In this document: positions 1 to 12,275 of the stretch, piece by piece
Numbering within the stretch: position 1 is the stretch's first letter
Layout of the letters: the number at the start of each line of letters is the position of its first letter
Assembly (NCBI GenBank): GCA_949825025.1
Contig: OX463786.1
Location: forward strand, 17,059,911 to 17,123,910
Direction: 5' to 3'
Source: Siphlonurus alternatus
Taxonomy: Eukaryota > Arthropoda > Insecta > Ephemeroptera > Siphlonuridae
Length of the DNA: 64,000 bases
Made by a program: the position numbers and the translations under genes
Notes under the pieces: model-generated
Database searches by the model: none
What the model saw: only the letters and a program-made list of their open reading frames with translations
What the model was told of the DNA's origin: nothing

Positions 1-441
1 GTATACATACCTTTATCAACTTTATACAAACCAAATACTGCTATGCCATTGATTTATGCACACAACAGCCAAGTTTTGTCGAACTGGTATGGTTGTCGAA
101 TCCTTGATCAGAATCCATCACATCCCGGCCATGTTTGCAAGCCGCTCAGCAAGCAGGAAGCAGGTCAAGCCATCGAAATGTCATTAAAAAAACAGACAAT
201 TTTGTGTGAGCTTAACAATATATTAAACAAAAACAACTATACATAAGTTAAAGCTTACCTGGAACTGTGTAATAACTACTAATTAGCACAAAAACACACA
301 AAATCTTAATGTTTCTTCACCAGCTTCAATTTTCACCAACCGTCCATCTTAACTGTTATAAAAAAAACGGTCATGCGCATTGCATTTGTTTCACATCGTC
401 CACTTGCGCAGTCCACTTGCGCAATGAAAACGCGCGCAAGA

Positions 442-1545
442 TTTCTTCTTGCTCAAGTCTATTACTTGCAATGCTCAAGATAAAAAATCTTGGGGAAGAA
501 AAAACTTTTTGAACAAGATTGTCATTTTAAACATGATGGTAACTTGTCCAAGAAATAATATTGAGATAAATATGAAAACATGTTGAAGATTTTTTCTTGC
601 TCAAGATTAAATCTTGCGTAAGAAAAGATTTCTTGAACAAGATTGTCATTTTAATCAAGATGATAACTTCTCCAAGAAATAATACTTAGAAAAATATGAA
701 AAATTGTGTAAGATTTTTTCTTGCTCAAGTCTATTACTTGCTCAAGATGTAAATCTTGAGTACGAAATGACTTCTTGAACAAGATTGTCATTTTAAACAA
801 GACGGTAACTTGCCCAAGAAATAATCTTGAGATAAATATGAAAAAGTTTGTAAGATTTCTTTCTTGCTCAAGTCTATTACTTGCCCAAGATATGAAACTT
901 GACTATGAAATGACTTCTTGAACAAGATTGTCGTTTTAAACAAGACGGTAACTTCTACAAGAAATAATCTTGAGAAAAATATGAAAACTTGTCTAAGATT
1001 TTTACTTGCTCAAGTCTATTACTTGCTCAAGATATAAATATTGCGTAAGAAATGACTTCTTGAACAAGATTGTCATTTTAAGCAAGATGATAACTTGTCC
1101 AAGAAATAATCTTGAGAAAAATATGAAAAATTGTTTAAGATTTTTTCTTGCTCAAGTCTATTACTTGCTCAAGATATAAATCTTGAGTACGAAATGACTT
1201 CTTGAACAAGATTGTCATTTTAAACAAAACGGTAACTTCTCCAAGAAATAATCTTGAGAAAAATATGATAACTTGTTTAAGATTTTTTTCTTGAGCAAGT
1301 TAATTACTTGCCAAGATGTTGTTCTTGCGTAAAAAATGACTTCTTGAACAAGATTACCATCGTGCGCAAGACGGCAACTCTAGCTCAAGAAATAATCTTG
1401 AGATAAATTCGAAAACACGAGCAAGATTTTCTATCTTGCAAAGAATATTTTCTTGCGCAAGTGAGTTTCTTGTTAAGATTGTGATCTTGCGTAAGAAATG
1501 ACGTCTTGAATAAGATTATTATCTTGCTCAAGATCTTGTTGAACC
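442..1545. repeat. 142-bp tandem array rich in CTTG-CAAG dyads
   Basis: About seven to eight degenerate copies of a unit near 142 bp are visible. The marker GAACAAGATTGTCATTTTA recurs near 510, 633, 776, 920, 1062 and 1204, with diverged versions near 1345 and 1508. Steps are mostly 140-146 bp; the first is shorter, near 125. Within each unit, small inverted pairs of the form CTTG-2 bases-CAAG recur (CTTGCTCAAG, CTTGAACAAG, CTTGCCCAAG, with imperfect versions such as CTTGCGTAAG). The pattern suggests a higher-order satellite grown from a short dyad. It is non-coding, with stops in all frames. Its function is unknown. Confidence 0.85.
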
Positions 1546-2175
1546 AAAAATATCTTATTTTGTAATTTTTTTCACATTTTTGGCTAAAATATTATTTTTA
1601 GAAGGATAATATCCAATAATAATATTACAGACCAGCACTCAACCCTGTTGCGCCTCTTTCTTGGTCTTCTCGTGTTTACTTGGCAAGATCTTGTCAAGGT
1701 CTTGCAAAGATATGCTCAAGATTTTTGAGCAGGGTGAGAATCAGATTTTTATTGTTATTTTTGTTTTATCATTTTCAGATTGAGCTAAAACAAAACTGGT
1801 AATTAATTATGATACCAATAAACTCTTCTGCCTGCAGCACTCGTACATCAAATCTATCTCTACTGCGTTCTTCTTGTGATTTATTTTTAATTACCTAGCT
1901 GTCACTCTCTATTTATGTTCCCTCTAGCTTTGTCTGCCAATCAAGCAATTATTAGATTACTTCTGGAAATTGCCAAAAATTAATTATACGTTTTTCTCCA
2001 TATACTTTTGATTAACTTGTAGAACTATATAATTATTATTTCTCCTAGACTTTTATCAAGAATACATAACAATAATAATTCAAACCAGTACAATTTTTTT
2101 TTAATTTTATTTAATAATATAGGTAATACACACAAATTACAATTTGCTTACAAATTATTACTTAATTTTTAATAT

Positions 2176-2600
2176 AGAGGCTTCAAAAGTCAGCTTATTT
2201 TGCTGTGTTTGCCCACCGTCCCACGAAAAAGAAAAATAATAACAATTGATTAATTAAAAAAATTAAATTTATACCCTTGACGCCATTTTACCCTTTTAGG
2301 TGTGGCCAGGCCGATATTTCAGCCTTGTCAGTAAGAGTTATCTTGCGACCATGTTAATTGGAGCTTTTACCATGGAGGCTTGAAAGAAACACAAACTCAA
2401 AATTGCTTTTTTTAGTGCAGACATTTTTTAAAGGAAAATAAATTCTTGATTCATTATCAGAAGATCCCTAAATGAGGGGTGGGGGGTGGGGGTAGGATAA
2501 TGTTTTCAAATCAATAGCTTTAATATTTAACAAGAAAAATTCAAATTTTCTTACAATATGGTGGCCAGCTTAATGGAGAAATTTTTCCTGCCGGGACAAA
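2176..2600. mobile_element. Interspersed repeat, AGAGGCTTCAA family, partial
   Basis: It starts with AGAGGCTTCAA and shares several blocks in the same order with the element at 5648-6201: TGTTTGCCC/TGTTCCCGCC near the start, AGGAAAATAAATTCTTGATT in the middle, a G-rich run, and TGGAGAAATTTTTCC near the end. The closing terminal repeat seen in the other copy is missing here, so this copy is truncated or degraded. Related ends occur near 18700-18835 and 26500-26590. Confidence 0.55.
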
Positions 2601-2857
2601 ATATTCATTAAAACATGTAAAGAAATGTGTAATGATAAAATTCTGTTACAATGTTTGAACTTGCTAACAAAATGTATATAACTGAGATTTGGGGATAAAA
2701 GTTACAAATTATCCAAAATATAATCAATTAAGGATGAATTAATTGGGATCTCTGAACTGGCCTCCTTGATTTTAATGAGCATTAAAGAGGATTTTATATA
2801 ATTAAGATTGCTTGCCATCAATATAGCATATTTTGTTTGAAGTGGATCTGTCGGACC

Positions 2858-2896
<39 letters not shown>

Positions 2897-3146
2897 AGGC
2901 AGAAGTTTAACATATTTAATTGATGTTAAAAATATTTCAAAATTATGGAATGTATATATATATATATACTGTTTATGTAATAATGTTCTACTCTACATCC
3001 CTTATCTGTATCTAAAATATCAGGTGCACAAATCAAAAGTAGTTTTTGAGTTTACTTTACTCACTCGAAAGATGTTATTATTGAATTTCTTTGCCTCTTT
3101 CACTCATCTCAACTCTAGAGTAAGCCTCTCTCCTCCAAATCAAAGA

Positions 3147-5743
3147 TTACCAGTAGACTCGTTCCAACGTACAATGATTCAAGTCATTTTCCGTCATGAA
3201 CTGCTGCACATTTATCTTCTGATAATATGAAAGAGGAAAATACTTCAGTTTTGGTGCCACACACAAAATTTGCTTTGCAATAAGTGAGCATAAATTAAAA
3301 TGTAAATCCAATTCACGGAGATTGGAGAAGACAACTCCGTGTGTCTTTGCTTCCTCTATGATCCAATTCAGAACACTGTCAGGTATGTCATGGTTATGAG
3401 AGTACAACTCTTCAAGGCAGGGAGAAGCAAGAATACATTTCATGGCAACATTACAGAAGGTAAAATCATCCAATCTTATTCGCTCAAATTCCACTTTCCT
3501 TAACTTATTAAAGTGAATTGATGGAATTAATTTATGTTTGGATTCTGCAGTACAGTTTACGTTCCAGGTTAATTCTGTCAATTGACAACAGTGAAATCCA
3601 ATAATACTAATGTCAATTTTGTGGTCATAGAAGACAAACTGAAGTTTTGTCAACTGCTGACTGAAGTTTGTAATCAGTGATGTTATTTGTAATGGAGTTA
3701 GACTTGCAAATTTTAGTGTAAGATCATTGACATGTTTTAACTTGAGGAACTCATCAACATTCTGTAATTTCTGTTCAACAATGTCCAGTTTTCTAATGTC
3801 TGGTACTTTGGAGATTACACTTGGCAACTTGTTTTCGAGTTCTTTCTTTGAAGTATGAACAATCAAATACTGCAGCTTTAACTGTGCCTCATTGCCTTGA
3901 GCAATCATTGCTATTGCATCATAGACCTCGTTATGCTTCAAGTAAACAAGATCAGGCAGGTTAGAGACTACATTTACCAGCCCTTCAACTGTCATGAACC
4001 GAGACACGTCCGCGTAAACGTCCAGGTGTGTCAACTTCTTACATTGTCCGAACTTTGCTCCGTTACGTCCACAAGGAAGGTCACTGTCGTACAGGTAACG
4101 AAGACCTTCGTCAGACACTAAGGGAGAATGTAGAGTCAGCTTTCTGGAAAAATAGAAGAAAAAATATTAAACTTTAAGTGAAGATTTTTTTTACTAATTT
4201 CTTCTCTGATTTGTTTAGCTTCATCCAAGGTTTTTATCCAGTGTTATACAAACAACTTTTAATTGTAACAGCAAACACTTTAAGAGCAAAATCATTCACT
4301 ACGTATTAGGGAGACGACCCATTTTCTCAATTCATTACCAAGGTTTCCTTAAGAAAAAAAGCACTATAACTCATAAAGAAACAAAAAATACAATGAAGCC
4401 TTCTCACATCTCCACAGGAAATCCATATGTAGCACGTAAGGCAGACATTTAGCCTACAATCCATTCAGCCTAAACTCTAATTAAATATTCATGTGATCTG
4501 GCTGTAGAAGTGCGCTATTTGAGCGTCGTTAATTCTCATGTTTGCAACTGCATTTTGGAAAACATTGACTTAGAAATGCCCTCATGGACAAAATTTTTGA
4601 AAAATTAGGCAACAGAACCTTGTTGGGGGCTCCATAATTCCATCCATTCATTGCCTGTCCTGAACGACAAAACAAAAGGTCACGAAATTGCTTCAGTGCG
4701 CTGATGAAAGAGGTACAAAAACATCATTTTGCCATCTATCCCATACCTGGGAAAGAACTTTTGTGACATTTTTTTTAAATGAATTTCAGCTTTTTAATAC
4801 AGTAATACAGTATTTAAAATATAATCCTACTCTATAGTGTAGTGGTTAGTATGCTTAATTGGCTCTCGTCCAAGAGGTCCCCGGTTCAATTCCCGAATCC
4901 GGCAGACTTTTCGTGACTTGGAATTGGTGTGACAGATTACTAAATGATGGAGTTGGTAGGAAGAAGGCAGCTTACGGCTGTCTATACTCCACTTCCCTGC
5001 AATCTTGCACTGCCACTGCAGGCTGCACAGATCTGGTAGTAGGAGCCCAGAAGGTTCTAGGAGCCTGGTAAGCCCACGCCCCAGCATGGTCGCACGATAA
5101 CTCTTACACACAAGGTTAAATAAATACCTGGCAACACTTGAAAGGGTAAAATAGCATCAAGGATATTAACTTTTTTTATTATTATTAAAAAAAAAAAATG
5201 CAAACAAAAAGTTAGTCGAAGAACAAATTGTTACAAATCGGCGAGATGTATAATTGTTTTGTTTTTACCTGAGCTCAGGACAGCAAGATCCGATTACGGC
5301 CACAACGTTACTAAATATCTCCTTTCCTTCCAGCTTGAGACAGGTCAAATTGGTGAGACATCCAAGCATTCCGTAGATCAGGTTTATGTTCACTTCCTTT
5401 TGTTTCCAGGCAAGATTTAGGTCCAGCTCAGATATGTTCTGTAACAAGATCAGTGAAAATAATTGTAAAATAAAAAATTAATACTATACAACAATAACAT
5501 AACACACAAAACTATTTCTCTTATGGGGTGAAGTCAGCGGTATTATCAACTCAGCTGTTCAAAAATTGACCTTCACAGCACATATTCAAACTACTCATGG
5601 TACTTTTTGCCTTTGTCCCCCCCCCCCCCTTCTTCTCCTCTAATCATAGAGGCTCAAGTCAGCTGATTTTGTGATGTTCCCGCCATCCTATCCACGTGGC
5701 AGCGCCCATTTGTCGTACCTGCATTAGTAATAGATCGGGAAAT

Positions 5744-5789
<46 letters not shown>

Positions 5790-8310
5790 TTACAGTAAAA
5801 TGATTTGCGGCAAATGTGGCCTTTTTTGAGTAAATTTAGTAGCTCTTCAATAGATGCGATAATGCACTAATAGATGGAGCTACTAATTTTATTCATAAAA
5901 GAGCTTTGCTATCATGGTAAAAAAATTATTTCCCGGTCTATTACGAATGCAGATACAACAAATGGGCGCTGCCACGTCGATATGTAAAAAAAAAAATGTA
6001 TGAAAATGAAAAAATTGGCATTAAAGAAATTTGTTAGAGGAAAATAAGTTCTTGATTCATTAAGTATTAAAAAAAAACTAAATGGAGGGAGGGGGAAAGA
6101 GATGTTTTTAATTTTTTTATAATTATTTGGAAAAAATTTAAATTTTTTAACATGATGGCTTATGGAGAAAATTTTCCCGACGGGGAATGCTTGAAGCCTC
6201 TATTGAACTTCCTTTGTATGCAGTTTCACTATCAAAATGTATGTTTCTTTTAAGATGGTTATAGATTTTAAAAGAAAATAAACGACTAGAAACTACAAGA
6301 ACGAACTTACCTGTCCTTTATTTCTGATTCGTTTTATGAGAGCTTCCCTCATCTTCAAAGTCCACACTTTTCTACGAAGATCAGCTTTGAGTCTCACTGT
6401 GTTTTCATGGACCAGGTAATGCATCACACGAGGTTTGTATGCAGACTTGTTTTCCTCAAGTATCCGTTGGAGGGAGTCCATTAAGACAGCAGCTGAATTA
6501 AGAAGACAAATTATTAATGACAAATAAAGTTTAAAAAAATGGGATACTTGATATTTAACTTCCAGTAGCAGTCAATGAAGTTGTTAAGTAATGTAATGTC
6601 AAGAGTAAATAAATAAATTAATTGTAATCAATACATATGGTTTAATTAGCTACAATATTACAGATCTTAGTTTACAAGTAGATTTGAATGCGTGAGGCAA
6701 TCATCTTTTGCTTTATCCCATCCAGACATACGACTACATATGTCTCAAACTAGGCGCCATGGAGTCTACAGGTAATCTAAGGTTTGTTAGACTGAAGTGC
6801 ATTGTGCATTTTAGTTTAATGGGGGAGAGGTAAACAAAATAATCCCCAGCTAACCAACACAAGCAAAAATGTCAAATCGATGGTGTTTGATGCGTCAAAA
6901 ACGACTAACTCATTTTATTGCGTCCTCTCAAAAACGACTAACTCGTTTTATCGCGAGCCGAGATGGTTGGTTTTTTACTATGGGTTTCCAGGTATACATT
7001 TTTTTTATACCTGGAAACCCATAGTGCAAAAGCGACCATCTCGGCTCGCGATAAATTGAGTTAGTCGTTTTTGACGGAACACCATCGAACTGCTTTATCT
7101 TCAAATTTTACATTTTAAGTGAAACTCTTAAAATTGTGTGTGGAAAAAAAAAAAAAAACTCACGCAGGTCTTTGAATGGTCCCTGATACTTGCGAGACTC
7201 CTCGACAGAAGCTGAAACAAATACAAAGTTTTAATTATTACCTGCAATTAATTTATTTTCTATTTGATATATATATATATATACCAGTGCGTGTGTATAA
7301 TATGTACTGCAATGTATTTATTTTTATTAATTTAATTTATTTGTCACATGCAGAATTATATTATAGGGTATTATATTTGTTTGTTTGTTTATATTATAAA
7401 TATATATGAGAGGAGCCTGCATAATATCTGCATGCAGCTAGCTAGGTATATAACAGCTAGGTACGTAACATAAAATGAATTAAAAAAAATAACTCACTCT
7501 CAGGTGAAGCATATATATATATATATGTATGTAATTATTCATACAGTATATTATGCTGTAAATGCATAAATATTAATTACAGTATACTGTAAATAATTAT
7601 ACAATATGTATAAACCTGGCCGGGATTCGTATGATATGCATATCAGCATATATATCATATGTCGTTATGCCCTGTCTGTAATTAAATTAGCCTTCGAAGC
7701 TATACGTACAGTACAATTTATGCATATATACAAGCCATACTGTATATAGGCAGCAATTGCAGCATGCAATAGTATGCATATATACATAATATACGTACAT
7801 TCTGGTATATGATAATATGCAATTAAATGTTAAGTTGTACTGTACGGTCTCTACGTCTCCACTCTCTACAGTATATATGCATACAGATTACAGGCTGCAA
7901 TCATGCAGTTGCGTTGCAAAACACACTGCCATCATGGGCACACTCAAGCGGCTCAACTGTGCTCAACACAAAGAGAAAACGACATGGGTGTATGCATACA
8001 GTAGTATGTGGAGCTGTGGAGGGAGCACATACGGTGTATGCATAATTATGCGGTATGATATGCATAATTATATGCATACTCTTTTATACTCAGTATACTC
8101 ACAAGCAAGTCTGGGTCGTTTGCATGGCCAGCACGGCGGGTTCTGTTTGGGTGCCTTGGCCTTACAGTAAAAACCTAGAGTATAAACTGCTACTTTGGCA
8201 AGGCAAAGGTCCTTCAGTGATTGCAGGTTCTTGACAATAGACACCTGCACCCTGAGGTTCTGTACTTCTTCTGGCATCGTCTGCCAAGTCTCGTCGTCAG
8301 CCTGAGCCAT
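3147..8310 (-). CDS. LRR protein with VHL-box-like N-terminus (5 exons)
   Basis: Exons on the minus strand are 8310-8103, 7211-7164, 6492-6311, 5438-5269 and 4143-3147. All have GT-AG borders and the phases (1,1,0,2) join without a stop to 534 aa. The start is the first ATG of a strong first exon ending in GTGAGT. The long last exon and exon 4 carry irregular leucine-rich repeats of the FBXL/ZYG11 kind (ELDLNLAW, NLTCLKLEG, ELRKLTLHS, KLTHLDVYA, NLRELDLHF). Residues 31-40 (SLKDLCLAKV) fit the elongin-C BC-box pattern, and residues 85-93 (LPAVLMDSL) fit the Cul2-box pattern. Together they suggest a substrate receptor of a cullin-2 E3 ubiquitin ligase; this role is inference. No F-box, signal peptide or membrane segment is visible. 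The specific orthologue was not recognised; an FBXL-like protein without an F-box is the alternative. Confidence 0.8.
4825..5134 (+). mobile_element. tRNA-Glu-derived SINE
   Basis: The 5' part folds like a tRNA. It has an A box TAGTGTAGTGG at 4836-4846, a 4-bp anticodon stem TTGG/CCAA around a CTC (Glu) anticodon, and a B box GGTTCAATTCC at 4883-4893. The acceptor stem is not conserved, and a tRNA-unrelated body of about 230 bp follows, ending in AAGGTTAAATAAATACC. That is the structure of a tRNA-derived SINE, not a working tRNA. It lies in the last intron of the LRR gene, opposite in strand to it. Confidence 0.8.
5648..6201. mobile_element. MITE-like element, AGAGGCTTCAAG ends, with nested insertion
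   Basis: Inverted ends AGAGGCTCAAG at 5648 and CTTGAAGCCTCT ending at 6201 bracket a body shared with 2176-2600. The body is interrupted by a second palindromic element at 5695-5976, so the insertions are layered. It sits in the intron between exons 3 and 4 of the LRR gene. Confidence 0.65.
5695..5976. mobile_element. Palindromic MITE nested in another repeat
   Basis: The left arm starts CGTGGCAGCGCCCATTTGT and continues to the GGGAAATAATTTTT block. The right arm repeats this inverted and ends GGGCGCTGCCACG. A poly(T) run of about 40 bases sits just inside the left arm. No transposase is encoded. Confidence 0.75.
6877..7088. mobile_element. Palindromic MITE
   Basis: Outer inverted ends TCGATGGTGTT and AACACCATCGA enclose matching inner arms: GAGCCGAGATGGT with ACCATCTCGGCTC, and CTATGGGTTTCCAGG with CCTGGAAACCCATAG. 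The ACGACTAACTC motif is duplicated in the left arm only. It lies in the intron between exons 2 and 3 of the LRR gene. Confidence 0.75.
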
Positions 8311-11300
8311 CCTCGCGACTTGCAGTAAATGCGAGCGGTCAAAAATTTCGATATTTGGGAGCTTTCATCGAACTTTTGCTGTTAAATTAGTTTTTTAGAT
8401 TGAAACAAATGCAAATAACTTATGATAAGAATAAATTTGAAGGTTAATTAATGCAATAAAAGTCAAAAATTATAAAAAAATAATATATTATATCCATGCC
8501 AAGCACAAACACGGATGTTTCTTTTCCCACAAAAATTGCCGTGCCGGAAACGGCGCAAACCGTTTTTCACTTGTTTTTTGAAGAATTGCCGCGCAGAACT
8601 TCAAAAGTTTGGGCCTTGGGTTGGACACGTGAAAAAATTTATCCATATATATAGTTGAACCCAAAGATTCGACCCTTAAAAAGACCTCCGTGTCTTATAT
8701 ATCCAGAAATTTGATGGACTGAGCGGAAATTTCTGGCCATATAATAAGACACGGAGGTCGCTAAAAGGGTCTCTCCGGGTTGAACCAACCAAAATTTAGT
8801 AAACTTTTACTTAAATTTTCAAATTTTCTGCAATTTGAATTTTATAGCTTGATTATACCCCATGAAGGAGCAATAATTAAGAGTCCACCCGGGCTACATC
8901 CATTGAAAAATCATTACGAGAGGTGGTAAAAAAAATTGTGAGCGAATTAAGCAGCAAACACACATTATACATATAATAAGTTTGGTGTGTTATAGGCTAG
9001 CTGTGTATATAATAGCTGCTAATATAGTAGAGGTGCGGGTACGTACGTACGTTCCCCATACTTTTTTGGGCATCATTTTGGTCCATAATATATATTTATA
9101 TATATATATATATAATAATATATTAATATTGAAAACAATTTTAAATAATTTTTCAATTCCAAATTTTATAGGCGTTCAATATGATTCCCTCAGTCTCACC
9201 TCTCTCAGCAAATGCTGGCCAATATGCTTAATTTATATTTCTTTAAATTATATATAATACATATATAATAATTTTATCTCTGCTGTGTATATAAGCTTTT
9301 GGACCAGCGAATGGCCTGAGAGAGATGTCACTTTGACAAAGGTAATACACACACATATATATATATGGGTTCATGATGACATATACATAATATACATGCA
9401 GCATACATATTATATATGAATCAAACAATAGCTTCTTCAAAGTGAAAGCTAGAGCAGACCATATTGTTGGTAATAGCGGTAAATATATTTAATTGTTTTT
9501 TTGTTTTTTTAATATTTATTTGGTAATTTTTACTTTTTAATGGTTATAATTATATAGTATTGTTGTTTCTTAAAAATAAAAGGGATAAATTTATATTTTT
9601 TTTAATAACAATTAACGATATATTTTATAATTTTAACATACATTTTTTCAGTTCATATAATTTTTTTTTTAATTACTGATTATAATCTTTAAAGTGTGAC
9701 TTGAATTATGATTTTAAATTAATTTACACACAGCGTACATATTAATTATATAATATATACCTTACATACCTTATATACTCACACACACTTGATTAAATTT
9801 AATGAATACTATACATTTTTAGAACATATAATTGCTTAACAATAAGATCCATAAATATTTCGTACTGCAATATATATTGCAATTTTAAGTGTATTTTTTA
9901 TGCATTCATCATGCTGCATTAAATATATTAATAAAGTGCAATTAATTGAGAATTATTTGTTTATTTTATATGAAATTTCAATACATGAATTGCACGAGAT
10001 CTTTTTTGAACCACAGTGCAATTAATTAATCATTAAAAATTATACTCACTAAAAGAAATTAAATGAGAAAATACAGAAACTGCAACATATTTTTTTTGTT
10101 TCCAAGTTTGAATGAAAATGCAAATAATTTTTTATATATCTTTGATTGTGTTTAGATGTATAATATAACTACATGGATATCTTAAAATAAATTTAATTTG
10201 TCTTTCATTAATAAGACTCCCAAATAAGATTGAATCCTATATATATTCTTGAATTGATAGTAAGGTACACTTAATTTCTTAATTAGCTATAAAATTTTGT
10301 AACATATTTTCAATTACACTTTCCATTGTAAATCTGACAATAAATACATTACTCACACTGGTGCAATAAATTAAACATATATTACGGCAATTGCATATAT
10401 ATATAAATCACATTAAGCATTGCATATATACATTATACTCGGCAGTGCATATTATTATTATTAATCCATAAAGATAAATATTTATCTTTTACAATAATTT
10501 TATTTGATAATAAAATAAGTTGCAAACAATTAAAACAATACTTTGGAAGAGCATAAATTAGCTTCCTAGGAGTTTCATATTGTCCATGTAAACAAATTCT
10601 TTGATAATTTAGCAAAAAGCTGTAAAAAATATATGAAAAATAAAAATAAATAAATAAATTATTTTTAAACATAATTATATAATAATTGAACTTCTTTTTA
10701 GAAAGAAAACTTACAAATGAATACCCAAAACATCGCAATTTCATTCAAATAATACAGTATAAAATAATTGGGAATATAACATACAGTGAAGTTTTGGAAT
10801 GTGGGAACATTTTTCCATAAATTATACATTCCACTAAATTAGCAATATAAATAATGTTTCTTTTAATGTCATGACCTTATTTAAAGAGATTTACATTAAA
10901 AATACTGATCTCTTCACAGTATTTGTGACAGCACCCTCCCTAATTTTACTGTAGTTCAAGAGACAAAGAGATGCAGAATTTTAATTTTGGGAGAATTAAG
11001 AAAAGCACCCACTTCAGTCATCCCATCAAACTTCAAACCAAGTTAATTTGACTGCATAATAATTAATTCCCAGAAACAGAGCAAGGGAGTACATAAAATA
11101 ATCAACAACTCATTATCTGATATCAATAACTTAGGAGAACTGTTTCAAGTGGTACTATCAGTGATTTAAAACCTTTATTAACTGGATTGGTAGCCAAATT
11201 GAGGCATACTTTGATTATGTTTTAAATGTCCAGAAGTTACTAATTGAACTTTGTCTTTATAAATTAATATTAACAATAAAGTTAAGGCTTTCATATCCTT

Positions 11301-11794
11301 TTAATTGACTGCCTGCATCTTTTTTTTTTTTTTTTTTTCTCTAGCTTCATAAACAAATTGAGGACCTTGTTTTATCTGCTGCCAATATATATATATTTTT
11401 TTTCTATTGTTTTTAGAACCTTTTCCAAAATCCTCAAAATCAAAAGTTGTAGGTGGATACATAAAAGTCATTTAATTTATTTCCCTTATATTTATGAGCC
11501 AAATACTAAACTTGCACATAAATTTTTAGCACAATTTTAAGATAAATAAAAAACAAAAGTTGGAATTCTCTATCCAAATACAGTACATAAAATAGCAAAA
11601 TTCTTACAAATTGTCCACTGTTTAAGTATTTTTTAACTACCACATTTTAATATAGATCATCCATAAAGGCCATAACCTTCAAGTTGAGATAGGACTATGA
11701 CACTTATCAACTAGTGGAAATACGGAGGTCCGCAGCTCTTGAAGGGGTTGAGGAGAAGTACGCAGTTGGCCAAGGGGTCTGAGGGGGACTCTAG
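8311..11794. other. AT-rich intergenic spacer
   Basis: This lies between the LRR gene start and the MTMR9 stop codon, and it holds the promoter side of the LRR gene and the 3' side of MTMR9. It has very high A+T, several (TA)n runs (near 7263, 9095, 9355) and one palindrome at 8654-8785. No coding sequence or RNA gene could be supported. Confidence 0.65.
8654..8785. mobile_element. Short palindromic MITE
   Basis: Inverted ends GTTGAACCC and GGGTTGAAC enclose arms with AAGACCTCCGTGTCTTAT matched by ATAAGACACGGAGGTC. It is about 130 bp with no coding capacity. Confidence 0.7.
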
Positions 11795-12227
11795 CTAGGG
11801 GGAGACGGCAGGGGGTTCCGCCACCTCGATACCGGAGATCGGCGGTAGCAGCAAACCAGACTCCAGTGCCTCTTTCTCCAGCTCAACCAACTGCCGTCTA
11901 CAACAGGAATTTATTTATTAATTATTAATAATTATTAATTAGTGTTGTCAGGCACCCGAGATTGTATGGGCTCCTACCTTTTCTGACTACCCTCTGTCCC
12001 TGTCTATAAGCTATATTCTCGAGTCTTGAGTAGACAAGTTAAACATTCAGGTATTTAATAATAAAACAAAATTGAGGCCCTAGACTCTAGTCACCATCGA
12101 ATATTTATTACAGGTTGAATTGAGTCCAGCAAGATAAGGAAGTAGCCTTTACTTGAAAGAGTTTCATAAACCACTTTAGTTGGATAAATTAATTTGTAGA
12201 CAGAGGATTTTATTCCAAATTTGTTTA

Positions 12228-12275
<48 letters not shown>

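Larger units (their letters stand above)
1..3146. other. Non-coding spacer with repeats
   Basis: No supported gene is visible. The stretch downstream of the LRR gene contains the tandem array at 442-1545, an interspersed repeat at 2176-2600, a poly(A) run at 2861-2894 and a short (TA)n run near 2948-2968. A 67-codon open frame at 43-246 has no recognisable homology, no splice partners and no domain, so it is not called. Confidence 0.7.

Noticed and set aside
43..246. Small plus-strand ORF of 67 codons
   Set aside because: No recognisable domain, no splice partner and no conserved context; length is within chance for this composition.
442..1545. CRISPR-like array
   Set aside because: Units are long, degenerate and contiguous, with no unique spacers, and the host is an animal.
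4836..4906. A functional tRNA-Glu gene
   Set aside because: A and B boxes and an anticodon stem are present, but the acceptor stem does not pair and the sequence runs on into a SINE body and tail.
7817..8170. Plus-strand ORF of 117 codons upstream and over LRR exon 1
   Set aside because: It overlaps the better supported minus-strand exon 1, is rich in ATG/TA microsatellite-like sequence and has no recognisable domain.
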